Shown here piece after piece: positions 8,844 through 16,710 of a stretch of DNA of 64,000 bases. The notes under the pieces are model-generated. The model saw only the letters and a list, made by a program, of their open reading frames with translations. It searched no databases and was not told the origin of the DNA. The first letter of the stretch is position 1; every line of letters starts with the position of its first letter. Both the position numbers and the translations under genes were made by a program. This DNA is from Streptomyces sp. R28 (lineage in GTDB: Bacteria > Actinomycetota > Actinomycetes > Streptomycetales > Streptomycetaceae): assembly GCF_041052385.1 (NCBI RefSeq), contig NZ_CP163439.1:4143001-4207000 (forward strand). Reading direction: 5' to 3'.

Positions 8844-8845
8844 CT
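8802..8845 (+). repeat. attL-like 44-bp direct repeat (within tRNA-Cys)
   Basis: It runs from CCTGCAAAGCGAG in the anticodon arm through GCCACGGCCTCT just past the tRNA 3' end. It is identical over 44 bp to 11043-11086. The flanking bases differ on both sides. Confidence 0.88.
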
Positions 8846-9248
8846 TATACGTGGTCTGATCTGCGCAAACGCGGAACAGGATCGGCGCATCGCAGCACGT
8901 CAACGCGGCGGGTGTGGAAGTCACCTCGTTCATCGCCGGGCAGAGATTCCGCGGAAACGGGTGCCGGGCAAGAGAATGGTCAAGTAAGTTTACAGCATCC
9001 GAAACTGATAAATCGTGCGATTTCATACGGGTTGATTTTTCCAAATCAACGCTCGCCTATCACGTACTCAACAACCTGCACATAGCAAGCGTTGTTTGCA
9101 CAGCTGAAGCGATACCAAACATATGGGGTACTGCGCATGAAACGGGGACGCGAATGGTCCGGAAACATATACCGGAAGTTTCACTAGTTCTACCAAACTA
9201 GCCCCCCAACCTTCAGAAGTGTGCCCGCCTACGAACTTGGGATTCAGG
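8846..9248. other. Lower-GC stretch without a clear gene
   Basis: About 400 bp next to the attL-like repeat. Weak frames exist on both strands (for example 8914-9201 + and 9068-9379 -), but none has a good start, coding bias or recognisable domain. The base composition drops visibly after about 8980. It is probably decayed element DNA. Confidence 0.4.
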
Positions 9249-9725
9249 ATGCAAAGCATGCTGATACGCCTGAAGAGTCGACCCCGGAAAACGGCGAAGT
9301 GTCGCGATGAATTCCCGAATGACGCGCTGCCTGGATTCCTTTCAGTCGGAACGTATCTCGCGCCTAAGAAAGAGTTCACCCTTAGCGCTACAGAACTAGA
9401 AGCCTCTCACATCGTTGATGTAAACAGCGATTCTCCGCTTCCATGGCTCATTATGGTCACATCCTCGTGCACCACTGAAGATATCCGCTTCACCGAGGGG
9501 AAGCGTCGACGTCGTGGCTGGAGCGCAAAAGTCCCCCTGGAGGGCAGGGGGAGGAAGAGGGCGCGCAGTCGACGAAACCTGAGCAAGCCGATTGTTGCCG
9601 TATCGGGCGGTCGCAGCGACGAAAGGGTAGAGGTATCCGTTGAATGGATTTGCCAAGACTTCACGTTCGCCGGCACAGGATCTACCCAGAACCCTGCGAT
9701 CATAACTTTTGACACTACCCCTTAG
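9249..9725 (+). CDS. Hypothetical protein in tRNA-Cys element
   Basis: A frame of 158 residues from ATG 9249 (GTG 9219 is an alternative) to the TAG inside the first twin palindrome. It has mixed composition with an Arg/Lys-rich middle (KRRRRGWSAK...RGRKRARSRR) and a strand-rich end (VEVSVEWICQDFTFAG). I recognise no domain. No strong ribosome-binding site precedes either start. It may be a real small cargo gene or a decayed one. Confidence 0.4.
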   Translation: MQSMLIRLKSRPRKTAKCRDEFPNDALPGFLSVGTYLAPKKEFTLSATELEASHIVDVNSDSPLPWLIMVTSSCTTEDIRFTEGKRRRRGWSAKVPLEGRGRKRARSRRNLSKPIVAVSGGRSDERVEVSVEWICQDFTFAGTGSTQNPAIITFDTTP

Positions 9726-9762
9726 GAGTGTAAGGGGTGTCCAATTCCTTAGGCTTGTAAGG
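9717..9762. promoter_or_regulatory. Twin palindromic repeats before a membrane-protein gene
   Basis: ACCCCTTA (9717-9724) and TAAGGGGT (9731-9738) form a perfect 8-bp inverted repeat around GGAGTG. 27 bp on, CCTTA-ggcttg-TAAGG (9747-9762) repeats it with the same 6-bp spacing. The two units also share AGGGGTGTCC direct sequence. The pair lies directly before the GTG at 9771. A tandem operator is likely; transcription termination of 9249-9725 is the alternative, but no U run follows. Confidence 0.55.
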
Positions 9763-9770
9763 GGTGTCCG

Positions 9771-10219
9771 GTGAAAGAGGCGGTCCCATTTATCGCTGCG
9801 AGCCTCATGTTCCTGCTGAGCCCGCTCTTGACCAAGCGGGCAAAGGAGGCCGTTCGGAGTTGGATATCTTCGGAGGAGGCTAAGTCCAATGTCGGCCTCG
9901 GAACACCCCCCTATTACCTATCCCCAGCACAAATTGAAGACTATGTCGAATTTGCCGCCGATGCGGTGCAGATCGTACCTGCGGTCACGCTGACAAGCGT
10001 AGGGACTATGCTCTGCTTCCCGGACACTATGGCAACCTGGCTCGCCGGAGAGCAATCTATGTCATAATTTCGATCATCTTGATCGTCTCCGACTCCGGCA
10101 TGTACCTCTCTCGCCCTCAAGCCTATCTGGCCAGAAAATTCCTAGGCCTATCATACGTGGCACTTGGGGGCCTGATTTTGAATATAGCCGGAATTCCGCT
10201 CGCCTTGGCTTTTAATTAG
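9771..10219 (+). pseudogene. Small membrane protein, probably frameshifted
   Basis: The first frame runs from GTG 9771 (MKEAVPFIAASLMFLLSPLL..., one TM helix) to TAA at 10067. The frame two bases over stays open to TAG at 10219 and reads DYALLPGHYGNLARRAIYVI, then more hydrophobic sequence (GLSYVALGGLILNIAGIPLA) with two further TM helices, but has no start of its own. Joining them near 10005 gives a coherent protein of about 148 residues with three TM segments. I therefore read it as one gene broken by a one-base indel; two overlapping genes is the alternative. Confidence 0.5.
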
Positions 10220-10431
10220 CACCCTTTGGTTTCCTCGACCTGCGACCTCGCACGCCTTTCGCAGAATGGCCACTGCCGCGTCTGCGTCGAACTCGGTGCG
10301 CTCAGTCGTCGTCATGCCGTCTCGGGTTCCTGCCCTCCTTACCGTTTCCATGCCTCCGAGTTGTTCCGTATGCCCAACGGCGTCAGGCTTGAGATAGCGG
10401 ACCCCTCAGTTCACTAGGCGGGAGGAAGACC

Positions 10432-10628
10432 ATGGTTCCGAAGCGTTCGCCGGGGGGGTCGAACCGTGGCGCTACGCCCCCGACGACTTGGCCACCCGCC
10501 GCCAAGTTGCCAGGTCGCCAGGTTTGCGGAGCCGCAGCGGGGGGGACTCCGGAACCCACAGCGAGAGAGTCAGGCCACCTGAAGCCAGTCCTCGCTGGCA
10601 GCCCCTACGGCTGAAAGGTCGTCCTTAC
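10432..10628 (+). pseudogene. Fragment of plasmid-type RRQ-motif protein, frameshifted
   Basis: ATG 10432 has a strong GGAGG 7 nt before it and encodes MVPKRSPGG. After a run of seven G (10452-10458), the coding sense moves to another frame reading EPWRYAPDDLATRRQVARSPGL. That resembles the N-terminal motif of small RRQ(R)L-type proteins found on actinobacterial plasmids and integrative elements. The rest then degenerates before the DUF2180 start. The family guess rests on the short motif only. Confidence 0.45.
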
Positions 10629-10835
10629 ATGAACTGCTATGAATGCGCCCAGTCGGGGCGGGCCTCAGAAGCAGTAGCCGTCTGCCGGCTGTGCGGGGCC
10701 GCTGTCTGCAGCGACCACGTGCGCACCGAGGCGATGCAACTCAGTGGAGCCGCCCAACCCGGCAAGATGGGGCACGACCAACCGGCCAGGCGGCTGACCT
10801 GTCCGGTGTGCCGTTCGGCGGAGGAGTCGGCCTGA
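10629..10835 (+). CDS. DUF2180 small zinc-binding protein
   Basis: 68 residues starting MNCYECAQSG. Cysteine pairs at CYEC, CRLC and CPVC, plus the conserved VCSDHVRTEAMQL segment, match the DUF2180 family of small Cys-rich, presumably zinc-binding proteins common in Streptomyces. The ATG at 10629 fits the family start; the open frame continues upstream into the RRQ-motif fragment, so the two may have been fused or overlapping before the damage. The biochemical role is unknown. Confidence 0.8.
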   Translation: MNCYECAQSGRASEAVAVCRLCGAAVCSDHVRTEAMQLSGAAQPGKMGHDQPARRLTCPVCRSAEESA

Positions 10836-11042
10836 GTCCCTGCGGGCCCAACCTTCCGCTTCGATGCGGTAGAGATCCACTCTGCGCCGCGAACATGATC
10901 GGGTTCCGTCTCAGTTTCCGTCTCGTTCATCGTTGTACGCGGCCGTCCAGAGCCGTTCACCCTGCCCCGATAGTCGTGGCGTCCGTACGGGAATGAACAA
11001 CGGCGAACGAGCCCGGATCACGCCCTGACCAACCCGGACAAA

Positions 11043-11086
11043 CCTGCAAAGCGAGTTACGTGGGTTCGAATCCCGCCACGGCCTCT
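11043..11086 (+). repeat. attR-like 44-bp direct repeat (tRNA-Cys 3' half)
   Basis: An exact copy of 8802-8845: anticodon loop CTGCAAA, 3' anticodon strand, T arm and acceptor 3' strand. There is no 5' tRNA half before it. The hairpin terminator that follows at 11108 probably belonged to the original tRNA gene. Confidence 0.88.
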
Positions 11087-11107
11087 ACTGCCTGACCAGG
11101 CAAAAAC

Positions 11108-11143
11108 GACAGGGCGGCACCCCTCCGGGGGTGCCGCCCTGTC
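11108..11143. terminator. Strong 16-bp hairpin terminator
   Basis: GACAGGGCGGCACCCC (11108-11123), loop TCCG, then GGGGTGCCGCCCTGTC (11128-11143), a perfect stem. It stands 22 bp after the tRNA 3'-half copy, where a tRNA-Cys terminator is expected, and could also serve the minus-strand gene 11261-11857. No U tract follows, as is common in Streptomyces. Confidence 0.75.
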
Positions 11144-11260
11144 GGCCGTCCGTCGCAGCTCTCGTCTCAGTTGAACTGCTGTAGCTCGTACCGGTTCGCG
11201 GTGCACGCACTGCGAGGCCTGTCGTTCGTCAGTCCGTCGATCGAGGCAGGGCGTGTCGCC

Positions 11261-11857
11261 TCATCGGCCTCCAGGACAGATTTTGAAGCCGGTGGCCCTC
11301 GCTTTCGTGATGGCCTCCAAGCCCATACGTCCACCCTCGGTGATGTAAGGGTTAGCGTCCTCTCCGCCATCCTCCATCACATCGGCGGCAATCTCGTATT
11401 GACGTATAGACCCCAAGGCCAAGGACTGAGCTTCAGCCACATCCTGCTTCTTTTCTTCATAGGGGACAGCAAGAGCCTGCCAGTCACGGACGACTTCGCT
11501 GAGCACTTTATTCTTCTCGCGAAGGTGCGCAGCATATGCTGCCGGATCACCCTGCCACGGCCCATCGCCCAACTCCGCAAGAGCCGGACCGTGCTTTGCG
11601 CATGCCGCGTCAGATTCCGCGAGATAAGAAGCGAACGCCTCTTTAGAGGATTCCACCTGCTCCTCCGACACATCCTCTTTGTAGATGACGAAAATTGCGA
11701 CTAGGAGGGCTGCCACTCCGACCACTACGCCAATGAGGGTCAACCGCTGCTCTCTAGTCCAACCAGCATGAGGCGCGGGTTCGCCCGTGGGAGGTGCGGG
11801 GTCGCTCGTGGGAGGTGCGGGGTCGCCCGTGGGAGGTGCGGGGTCGCCGGATGCCAT
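11261..11857 (-). CDS. Hypothetical single-pass membrane protein with Pro-rich repeats
   Basis: 198 residues from ATG 11857, preceded by TTGGAGC at a good distance. The N-terminus is four copies of a (G/S)(D/E)PAPPT heptad encoded by a 21-bp DNA repeat. One TM helix follows (TLIGVVVGVAALLVAIFVIY), then an exported helical domain ending in FKICPGGR. The predicted topology is a cytoplasmic Pro-rich tail with an outside domain. I recognise no family. It lies just outside the attR-like repeat. Confidence 0.6.
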   Translation of the reverse strand: MASGDPAPPTGDPAPPTSDPAPPTGEPAPHAGWTREQRLTLIGVVVGVAALLVAIFVIYKEDVSEEQVESSKEAFASYLAESDAACAKHGPALAELGDGPWQGDPAAYAAHLREKNKVLSEVVRDWQALAVPYEEKKQDVAEAQSLALGSIRQYEIAADVMEDGGEDANPYITEGGRMGLEAITKARATGFKICPGGR

Positions 11858-11955
11858 TCGTCGCTCCAATGGTCCTGTCCGCCTGAGACCGTCGAAAATA
11901 GGCGTCCCCGCCGGCGACCACCAGGGCGCGCGCAGAGCGCAAAAGTTGCGAAGTA

Positions 11956-12196
11956 TCACCATGCACGCCTGCTGACTTCAGCTAACCCGACAAGCACAAC
12001 TACGCACGCGACATCGGCCCGTACAGCGCCCGACATGTGCTGGTACCGGGCGGCCATGGCGGTGGTCGACCACCCCATGAGGCCCATGACGGCGCTCGGG
12101 ACACCGAGGATAAGCAGGACCGTGGCGGCCGTGTGGCGAGCGTCGCGCAGACGCCCGTCCCTGACGTTGGTTGGGGGCAACCCTCACGAGGAGGTC
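11956..12196 (-). pseudogene. Tyrosine recombinase (integrase) C-terminal fragment
   Basis: The frame reads RDGRLRDARHTAATVLLILG, then VMGLMGWSTTAMAARYQHMS, the end of the catalytic domain of phage/AICE-type tyrosine recombinases. The second Arg (DARHT), the GW position and the nucleophile Tyr (ARYQH) can be recognised. An in-frame TGA lies just upstream near 12194 and the N-terminal three quarters are absent. The tail after the Tyr is out of character. It is the likely relic of the integrase that used the tRNA-Cys site. Confidence 0.75.
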
Positions 12197-12214
12197 GCCT
12201 CTTCGTACCGGGGG

Positions 12215-12796
12215 CTAGGGCACATTCCACTGCCCTACATTGCCGGCGAACCCGCTGGCCATGGCGAACTGGATCTTCGCAATCTTCGAGGCGGTTGGGA
12301 CCTCGAAGGTGATGAACCCAAGAGCGGTGTCGCCCGGGACAAGGGTGACGCTTCCGCCAAAGCCCGGTCCCGCGGCTGTTTCCTCGATCGAAGCGCTGAA
12401 CTGCTGCCCCTGCGTATCCCTCACCTTCGCTCCATTGTCCGGCGAGTCGTCGTACACGGCGGAACCGGTGTTCCGCAGCCTGAACTGGACGGCAACGAAC
12501 CGCTCGCCCGACTCAGGGCTGGAGAACTCGTTCTTGGCCCGTGCCGGATCGACAACCTTGACCACTGTGACGGCGAGATTCTCGCCCTCATCAGTACCGG
12601 TCAGGTTGAGGGTGCCGCCCACTGACGCGGCAGATGGCGCTGCGCTCGGCGTCGAAGTGGGCGGCTGCGTGGTAGTCGTTTGCTGCTCGGGTGCACTGGT
12701 CGTCGGCGTGGTCGTGACCGTCTTATCCCCATCCCCGCAAGCGGCCACGGCGATGCTGACCAACACGGCCAAGGCAAGCGCAATCAGGCGACGCAT
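12215..12796 (-). CDS. DUF4352 lipoprotein
   Basis: 193 residues. The signal peptide ends in a lipobox AVAAC with Cys near residue 20, followed by a Thr/Pro/Ser linker (TTTPTTSAPEQQTTTTQPP). The Ig-like telokin-type DUF4352 domain shows the hallmarks VVKVVDPA, FVAVQFRLRNTGSAVYDD and a PGDTALGFITFEVP stretch. It is predicted to be anchored to the outer face of the membrane; the role is unknown. The stop (12215) abuts the integrase remnant. Confidence 0.85.
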   Translation of the reverse strand: MRRLIALALAVLVSIAVAACGDGDKTVTTTPTTSAPEQQTTTTQPPTSTPSAAPSAASVGGTLNLTGTDEGENLAVTVVKVVDPARAKNEFSSPESGERFVAVQFRLRNTGSAVYDDSPDNGAKVRDTQGQQFSASIEETAAGPGFGGSVTLVPGDTALGFITFEVPTASKIAKIQFAMASGFAGNVGQWNVP

Positions 12797-13051
12797 CGGT
12801 TACTCACCTCGGTTCGCCAGTGCCCAGAAAGCGCGGAATATGAAGTTAAGGAACACGATCCCTCTGAGTAAGGGGCGCCGCAAACAGTGGCATGCGCGCC
12901 ACGGCCTCCGCCTCTCTACTCTCTCCCCCACCCCTCCCCTGCATCTCCTCAAACAGCAGCACAACCCTGGACCCCCTCCAGCTGTCCAGGACATGACTGG
13001 ACGGCAAAGCTCCGGTCGCCGTGCTTCCTGTCCCGACGAGGAGACCCATCC

Positions 13052-14308
13052 GTGCGCCAGCGCATCCGCCCCTCGCACATCCGCCCCTCCGCGGCCATCG
13101 TGGCCGCTGCCGCGATCGCCGCGGCCGTTCCCGCGGTCGTCGCTCCCGCGGCGCATGCCGAGGAGGCCGCGCCGTCCCTGGTGATCTCGCGCCTGCCGAG
13201 TACGTCTCCCAAGCCCGGTGAGGTGTCCGACGAGTCCGTCGTCATCACCAACAAGGGCACCGCGGCCGCGGACGGCGTCACCTTCCGGATCCGGCTGACC
13301 CGGGGCCTCGACTTCCCCGAGTCCGTCCAGGGCTGCACCTACTCGACCATCGAGGACCAGGTCCGGCAGGCGCTCTGCGAGCTCGACACGGTCATCGAAC
13401 CCGGTGCCTCCGTCGAGACCCCCGTGCGGTTCAAGGCGCTGCCCAAGGCGCTGATGGAGGCCGTCGAGTACGGCACCTCGCCCACCGGTGAGGCCCCCGG
13501 CGAGGGGTTCACCGACAGCTACCAGCGTGTGACCCTCAGGGCGGACAGCTCGGCCGACCTCGCCGCGATCGGTGAGGAGACCGAGGCGCTCCCCGGCGGC
13601 CAGCAGTCGTTCACCGTGAAGCTCCGCAACGACGGCCCCGGCTGGATCCAGAACCAGGAGAGCGACGACCTGACCGCACTCATGGTGCAGATCCCGCCGG
13701 GCACCGTCGCCGTCGAAGTGCCCAAGGAGTGCAAGCCGTTCGGGATCGACGGCCCGACCGGCCCCTCGGCTCCGGGCAAGCCCCGGTACGTCTGCCGGCC
13801 CGACGGCGCCGTCATCGAGGTCGGCGAGACGTACGCCTACACCTTCCTGGTGAAGATCAACGAGAGCGCCAAGGACCCCAAGGGTGAGGTGAAGGCGACC
13901 TCCATCTACGACATCCACCCGTGGTTCGACAAGAACCCCGCCAACGACAAGGCCTACGTCAGCATCGACCTCCCCAGCGACAACGAACCCGGCCCCGCCA
14001 CCTCCGGCGGCTCCTCCACCGGCGGCTCGACGGACGGCGGCTCCACCACGGGCGGCGACGGCAACGACCCCGAGGGCCAGTCCACCGGCGGCACGGGCAG
14101 CACCGGCGGCACCGGCTCCACGTCGGCCGGCACCTCCGCGGGCACCTCGGCCGGCGGCTCCACCACCGGTTCCCTCGACGGCAACCTGGCGAGCACCGGC
14201 TCCGACGGCACCCCGCTCATCGCCGGTTCCGCAGCCGCCGCAGCAGCCCTCGGCGGTGCCCTGGTCCTGGCCGTACGTCGCCGCCGCGCCGCCGCCAAGT
14301 CCTCCTGA
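13052..14308 (+). CDS. LAxTG-anchored cell-wall protein (sortase substrate)
   Basis: 418 residues from GTG 13052, with AGGAG 8 nt upstream. The signal peptide ends about AAHAEE. Two DUF11/CARDB-like beta domains follow (VVITNKGTAAADGVTFRIRL; FTVKLRNDGPGWIQ), then a Gly/Ser/Thr-rich stalk of about 80 residues. The C-terminal sorting signal is LASTG plus a hydrophobic helix and RRRRAAAKSS. LAxTG is the recognised motif of Streptomyces class E sortases, so the protein should be linked to peptidoglycan. No sortase gene is in the window. Confidence 0.85.
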   Translation: MRQRIRPSHIRPSAAIVAAAAIAAAVPAVVAPAAHAEEAAPSLVISRLPSTSPKPGEVSDESVVITNKGTAAADGVTFRIRLTRGLDFPESVQGCTYSTIEDQVRQALCELDTVIEPGASVETPVRFKALPKALMEAVEYGTSPTGEAPGEGFTDSYQRVTLRADSSADLAAIGEETEALPGGQQSFTVKLRNDGPGWIQNQESDDLTALMVQIPPGTVAVEVPKECKPFGIDGPTGPSAPGKPRYVCRPDGAVIEVGETYAYTFLVKINESAKDPKGEVKATSIYDIHPWFDKNPANDKAYVSIDLPSDNEPGPATSGGSSTGGSTDGGSTTGGDGNDPEGQSTGGTGSTGGTGSTSAGTSAGTSAGGSTTGSLDGNLASTGSDGTPLIAGSAAAAAALGGALVLAVRRRRAAAKSS

Positions 14309-14379
14309 CGATGCCTGTCCCTGGGGCCGCCGGCCGAAGGCGCCCGGCCTCAGGGATGCGGCACAGCCCGCGCGACGTG

Positions 14380-14585
14380 GGCCTGGAGGAGGCGCGGCGA
14401 GTTCTCGAACCCCAGCGGTGCGAGGAGGCGTTCTGCTCGGCCCAGGTGACGAAGTGGCGTACGAAGGCGTCGTGGTCGACGGCTGCCGGTGCCGCGCCGT
14501 CGTTCTCGAGGATCCGCTGCCACCGCAGTCCCGCGACGGCCGCTAATTCACGCGGTTCGACCGGGCGGACGGTGAGGTTGTCCAT
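14380..14585 (-). pseudogene. GNAT acetyltransferase, truncated remnant
   Basis: From ATG 14585 the frame reads MDNLTVRPVEPRELAAVAGL, RWQRILEND and FVRHFVTWAEQNASSHRW, an N-terminal GNAT half. Then, at about 14400, it turns into Arg-rich nonsense and lacks the acetyl-CoA loop. It sits in the 370-bp gap between the LAxTG protein and the SUKH-4 gene; the rest of the gap holds nothing I recognise. Confidence 0.5.
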
Positions 14586-14681
14586 ACGGGAACTGTCGAT
14601 CTCCCGCACCACGGCCTACCGGTCAACTCACCGTTTCCCGCCGGTCGGTCGATCCACCATGTCCCGCCCCCGCCCGATACC

Positions 14682-15935
14682 TCACCGCACCCCGCCCACC
14701 GACTCCAGCACCCCGCTCGCCTCGTCCTGGAACACCTCCGTCCAGTAATGCCGGCCGTCCCCGTCGGCGGCCCTGGTGCCGGTCGGGTCGACCGTCGACA
14801 GGACCTGGAGCATCGTCATGGCCAGCTGGTCGTAGGTGTCGGTCGTCAGCTCGTGGCCCGACTGCTCGTCGATCGCCTGCTCGCGGTGCAGCAGCCAGAG
14901 CGTGAAGGCGAGCGTCGAGACGTCCGTGTTCAGGGGGAACAGCCTCGCCTCGGGCTCGCTCCAGTTCAGGACCGCGCCCGTCTCGCCGTCGACGACCAGG
15001 CTGTCGTCCTCGACGAGATGACCGAGGCGTATCAAACAGTCGGCCCGGGCGGGCAGTTCGGCGACCCGCTCCACGTCGGCGTAGTACTCGGCCAGCGTCT
15101 GCAGCGGCGCATCCGTCTCCAGCGAGAACAGGAAGCCGTCCTCCGGCAGGCCCACCTCGCGCAGGAAGCGGCGGGTCGGGTCGTGCGTGAGCGTGACGGG
15201 GAAGTCGACCTCCTCGAAGCGCACCACCTTGCCCTTGCCGAATTCCTGGTCCAGGAGGCGCGGCGGCAGGTCCAGGGCAAGCCCCGACTCTCCGGCCCGG
15301 CCCGCGACGAGCGCCAGGGGGCGGATCAGGGCCGCCATCTTCCAGAACGGCGCCGGCTCGCCGTCCGTGCCGTCCTCGAACACCGCCAGCAGGTGCTGCG
15401 AGGCCTGCGCCACCGCCTTCGGGCCGTAACGGCCGACGTAGGAGGCGAACTGGCCGCGCAGGCCCGCCAGTTCGTCCGTCGCCTCAGCGAACCGGACCAG
15501 CGTCCGCAGGGACGGTGCCAGCGGGCGGCGGTCCATCAGGTCGGGGCGGTCGTGCAGGAAGTACGTCGTCGAGATCTCGCCCGTCGCGCCGTCCAGCAGG
15601 ACCGACTCCATCTCCAGGCCGCCGGGGCCCAGCAGTCCGCCTATCACCAGCTGGTCCCGCAGCTCCGCCGCCAGCCGGTCGGCCGGATCGCCCGTCGAGT
15701 CGGCCACCGTCCGCAAGCCCTGCCGACCCTCACGGCACAGCTCGGCGAAGCTCAACACGCCGCTGCCGCAGGGCAGTCCGGGACCCGTCAGCCAGCGACG
15801 CGTCGACGCGTGCGTGACGTACGGAGCCAGCTCGGTGTCGGTCAGGATGATCGCCGTGTCGCTGACGCAGGTTGCACTGGCGCAGGTTGTACTGGCGCAG
15901 GCTGTACTGGTGTAAGTCGTAGTCGTCGTGCTCAT
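14682..15935 (-). CDS. SUKH-4-family immunity-type protein
   Basis: 417 residues. The body fits two SUKH-4-like units: LPCGSGVLSFAELCREGRQ with later VIGGLLGPGGLEMESVLLDGATGEI, then FPVTLTHDPTRRFLREVGLP with CLIRLGHLVEDDSLVVDGETG. SUKH proteins neutralise toxins of polymorphic secretion systems. The first 26 residues are odd: Thr-rich, with a 15-bp DNA repeat giving TACASTTCASATC. No toxin gene is adjacent, so it is either an orphan immunity protein or has another role. GGGGGAG precedes ATG 15935; a later start that omits the Cys repeats is possible. Confidence 0.7.
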   Translation of the reverse strand: MSTTTTTYTSTACASTTCASATCVSDTAIILTDTELAPYVTHASTRRWLTGPGLPCGSGVLSFAELCREGRQGLRTVADSTGDPADRLAAELRDQLVIGGLLGPGGLEMESVLLDGATGEISTTYFLHDRPDLMDRRPLAPSLRTLVRFAEATDELAGLRGQFASYVGRYGPKAVAQASQHLLAVFEDGTDGEPAPFWKMAALIRPLALVAGRAGESGLALDLPPRLLDQEFGKGKVVRFEEVDFPVTLTHDPTRRFLREVGLPEDGFLFSLETDAPLQTLAEYYADVERVAELPARADCLIRLGHLVEDDSLVVDGETGAVLNWSEPEARLFPLNTDVSTLAFTLWLLHREQAIDEQSGHELTTDTYDQLAMTMLQVLSTVDPTGTRAADGDGRHYWTEVFQDEASGVLESVGGVR

Positions 15936-16127
15936 GGCTCCCCCGCATGCGCTTGCTCACCGCCCCGGGCAGGACACGGCCGACCGCCCGACCCGCCGGA
16001 TCCGGCCGCCGTCCCCACTGCCCAGAACACTACGCGCCACCACTGACAACGCCCCGGATCAGCGCGATCGCCCACAACGCCCCCGGCCCAGCACGACCAC
16101 TGACAGCGCTTCACCCCCCGTAGACGC

Positions 16128-16679
16128 TCAGCCCACCCTCGCGCGTTCCCTTTCCGTCAGAATCGCCTCCACGGTCTCCCCCACGGTCAACTCCGACGAA
16201 TCCACCCACAACCCGATCCGCGGCGTCCGCGCCCGCAGCGCCCCGTCCAACTCTTCGACCGTCCAAGCCCCGTGGCCCGTCCCGTACCCGGTCTTCGCCC
16301 GCCCGGCCTCCCGCGCCGCCACGGCCGCGGCGTTCGGCGCGAGGACGACCACGTACAGCGGACGCGTGCGCACCAGCCGTACGTACGCCGCCAAGTCGGC
16401 ACCCAGCACCACGTCCTGCACCACCGCCGTGAACCCGGCCTCCGCATACGCGTCCGCCGTCGCCGCCGACAGCCGGTATCGCAGCCGGAGTTGAGCCTCG
16501 CCCTCGCCGCCTTGGGCTTCCTCGTCTCCGGGCTCGTACTCCACCCGCCCCGAGACGATCATCCGCCGGAACACGTCACCCCGGACGTGCGCAGCCCTCG
16601 GGAGCCGCTCCGCCAGTGCCTGCGCGACCGTCGACTTCCCGGCCGCCATCACGCCGGTGACCAGGACGACCCCGTCCAT
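16128..16679 (-). CDS. P-loop kinase/phosphotransferase (AAA_33 type)
   Basis: 183 residues beginning MDGVVLVTGVMAAGKST, a Walker A at residues 8-16. HVRGDVFRRMIVSGR is the substrate-side region and RTPRIGLWVDSSELTVGET the C-terminal core. This is the fold of small-molecule kinases such as chloramphenicol phosphotransferase; the substrate cannot be told. It starts 31 bp after the stop of the molybdenum hydroxylase gene on the same strand and may be co-transcribed with it. Confidence 0.75.
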   Translation of the reverse strand: MDGVVLVTGVMAAGKSTVAQALAERLPRAAHVRGDVFRRMIVSGRVEYEPGDEEAQGGEGEAQLRLRYRLSAATADAYAEAGFTAVVQDVVLGADLAAYVRLVRTRPLYVVVLAPNAAAVAAREAGRAKTGYGTGHGAWTVEELDGALRARTPRIGLWVDSSELTVGETVEAILTERERARVG

Positions 16680-16710
16680 CAGCCCGACGGGCAGGACAGC
16701 CGGGTCGCGC

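Larger units (their letters stand above)
8802..11086. mobile_element. Remnant of an integrative element in tRNA-Cys
   Basis: The 3' half of tRNA-Cys (8802-8845) is repeated exactly at 11043-11086, the classical signature of site-specific integration into a tRNA 3' end. The 2.2 kb between is lower in GC than the neighbourhood. It carries short hypothetical ORFs, a frameshifted membrane-protein gene, and a DUF2180 gene next to a plasmid-type RRQ-motif fragment. No integrase, replication or transfer gene survives inside. A tyrosine recombinase tail lies about 0.9 kb beyond the distal copy, on the minus strand. I infer a decayed actinobacterial integrative element; the order of events is uncertain. 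Confidence 0.75.

Noticed and set aside
8535..9044. Minus-strand ORFs with RWGGIRTH/EPLNHSGTRP-like text over the tRNA
   Set aside because: These are translations of antisense tRNA sequence, a well-known spurious protein type in databases.
11087..11260. Gene between the attR-like repeat and 11261
   Set aside because: Only the hairpin terminator and a short non-coding stretch are visible.
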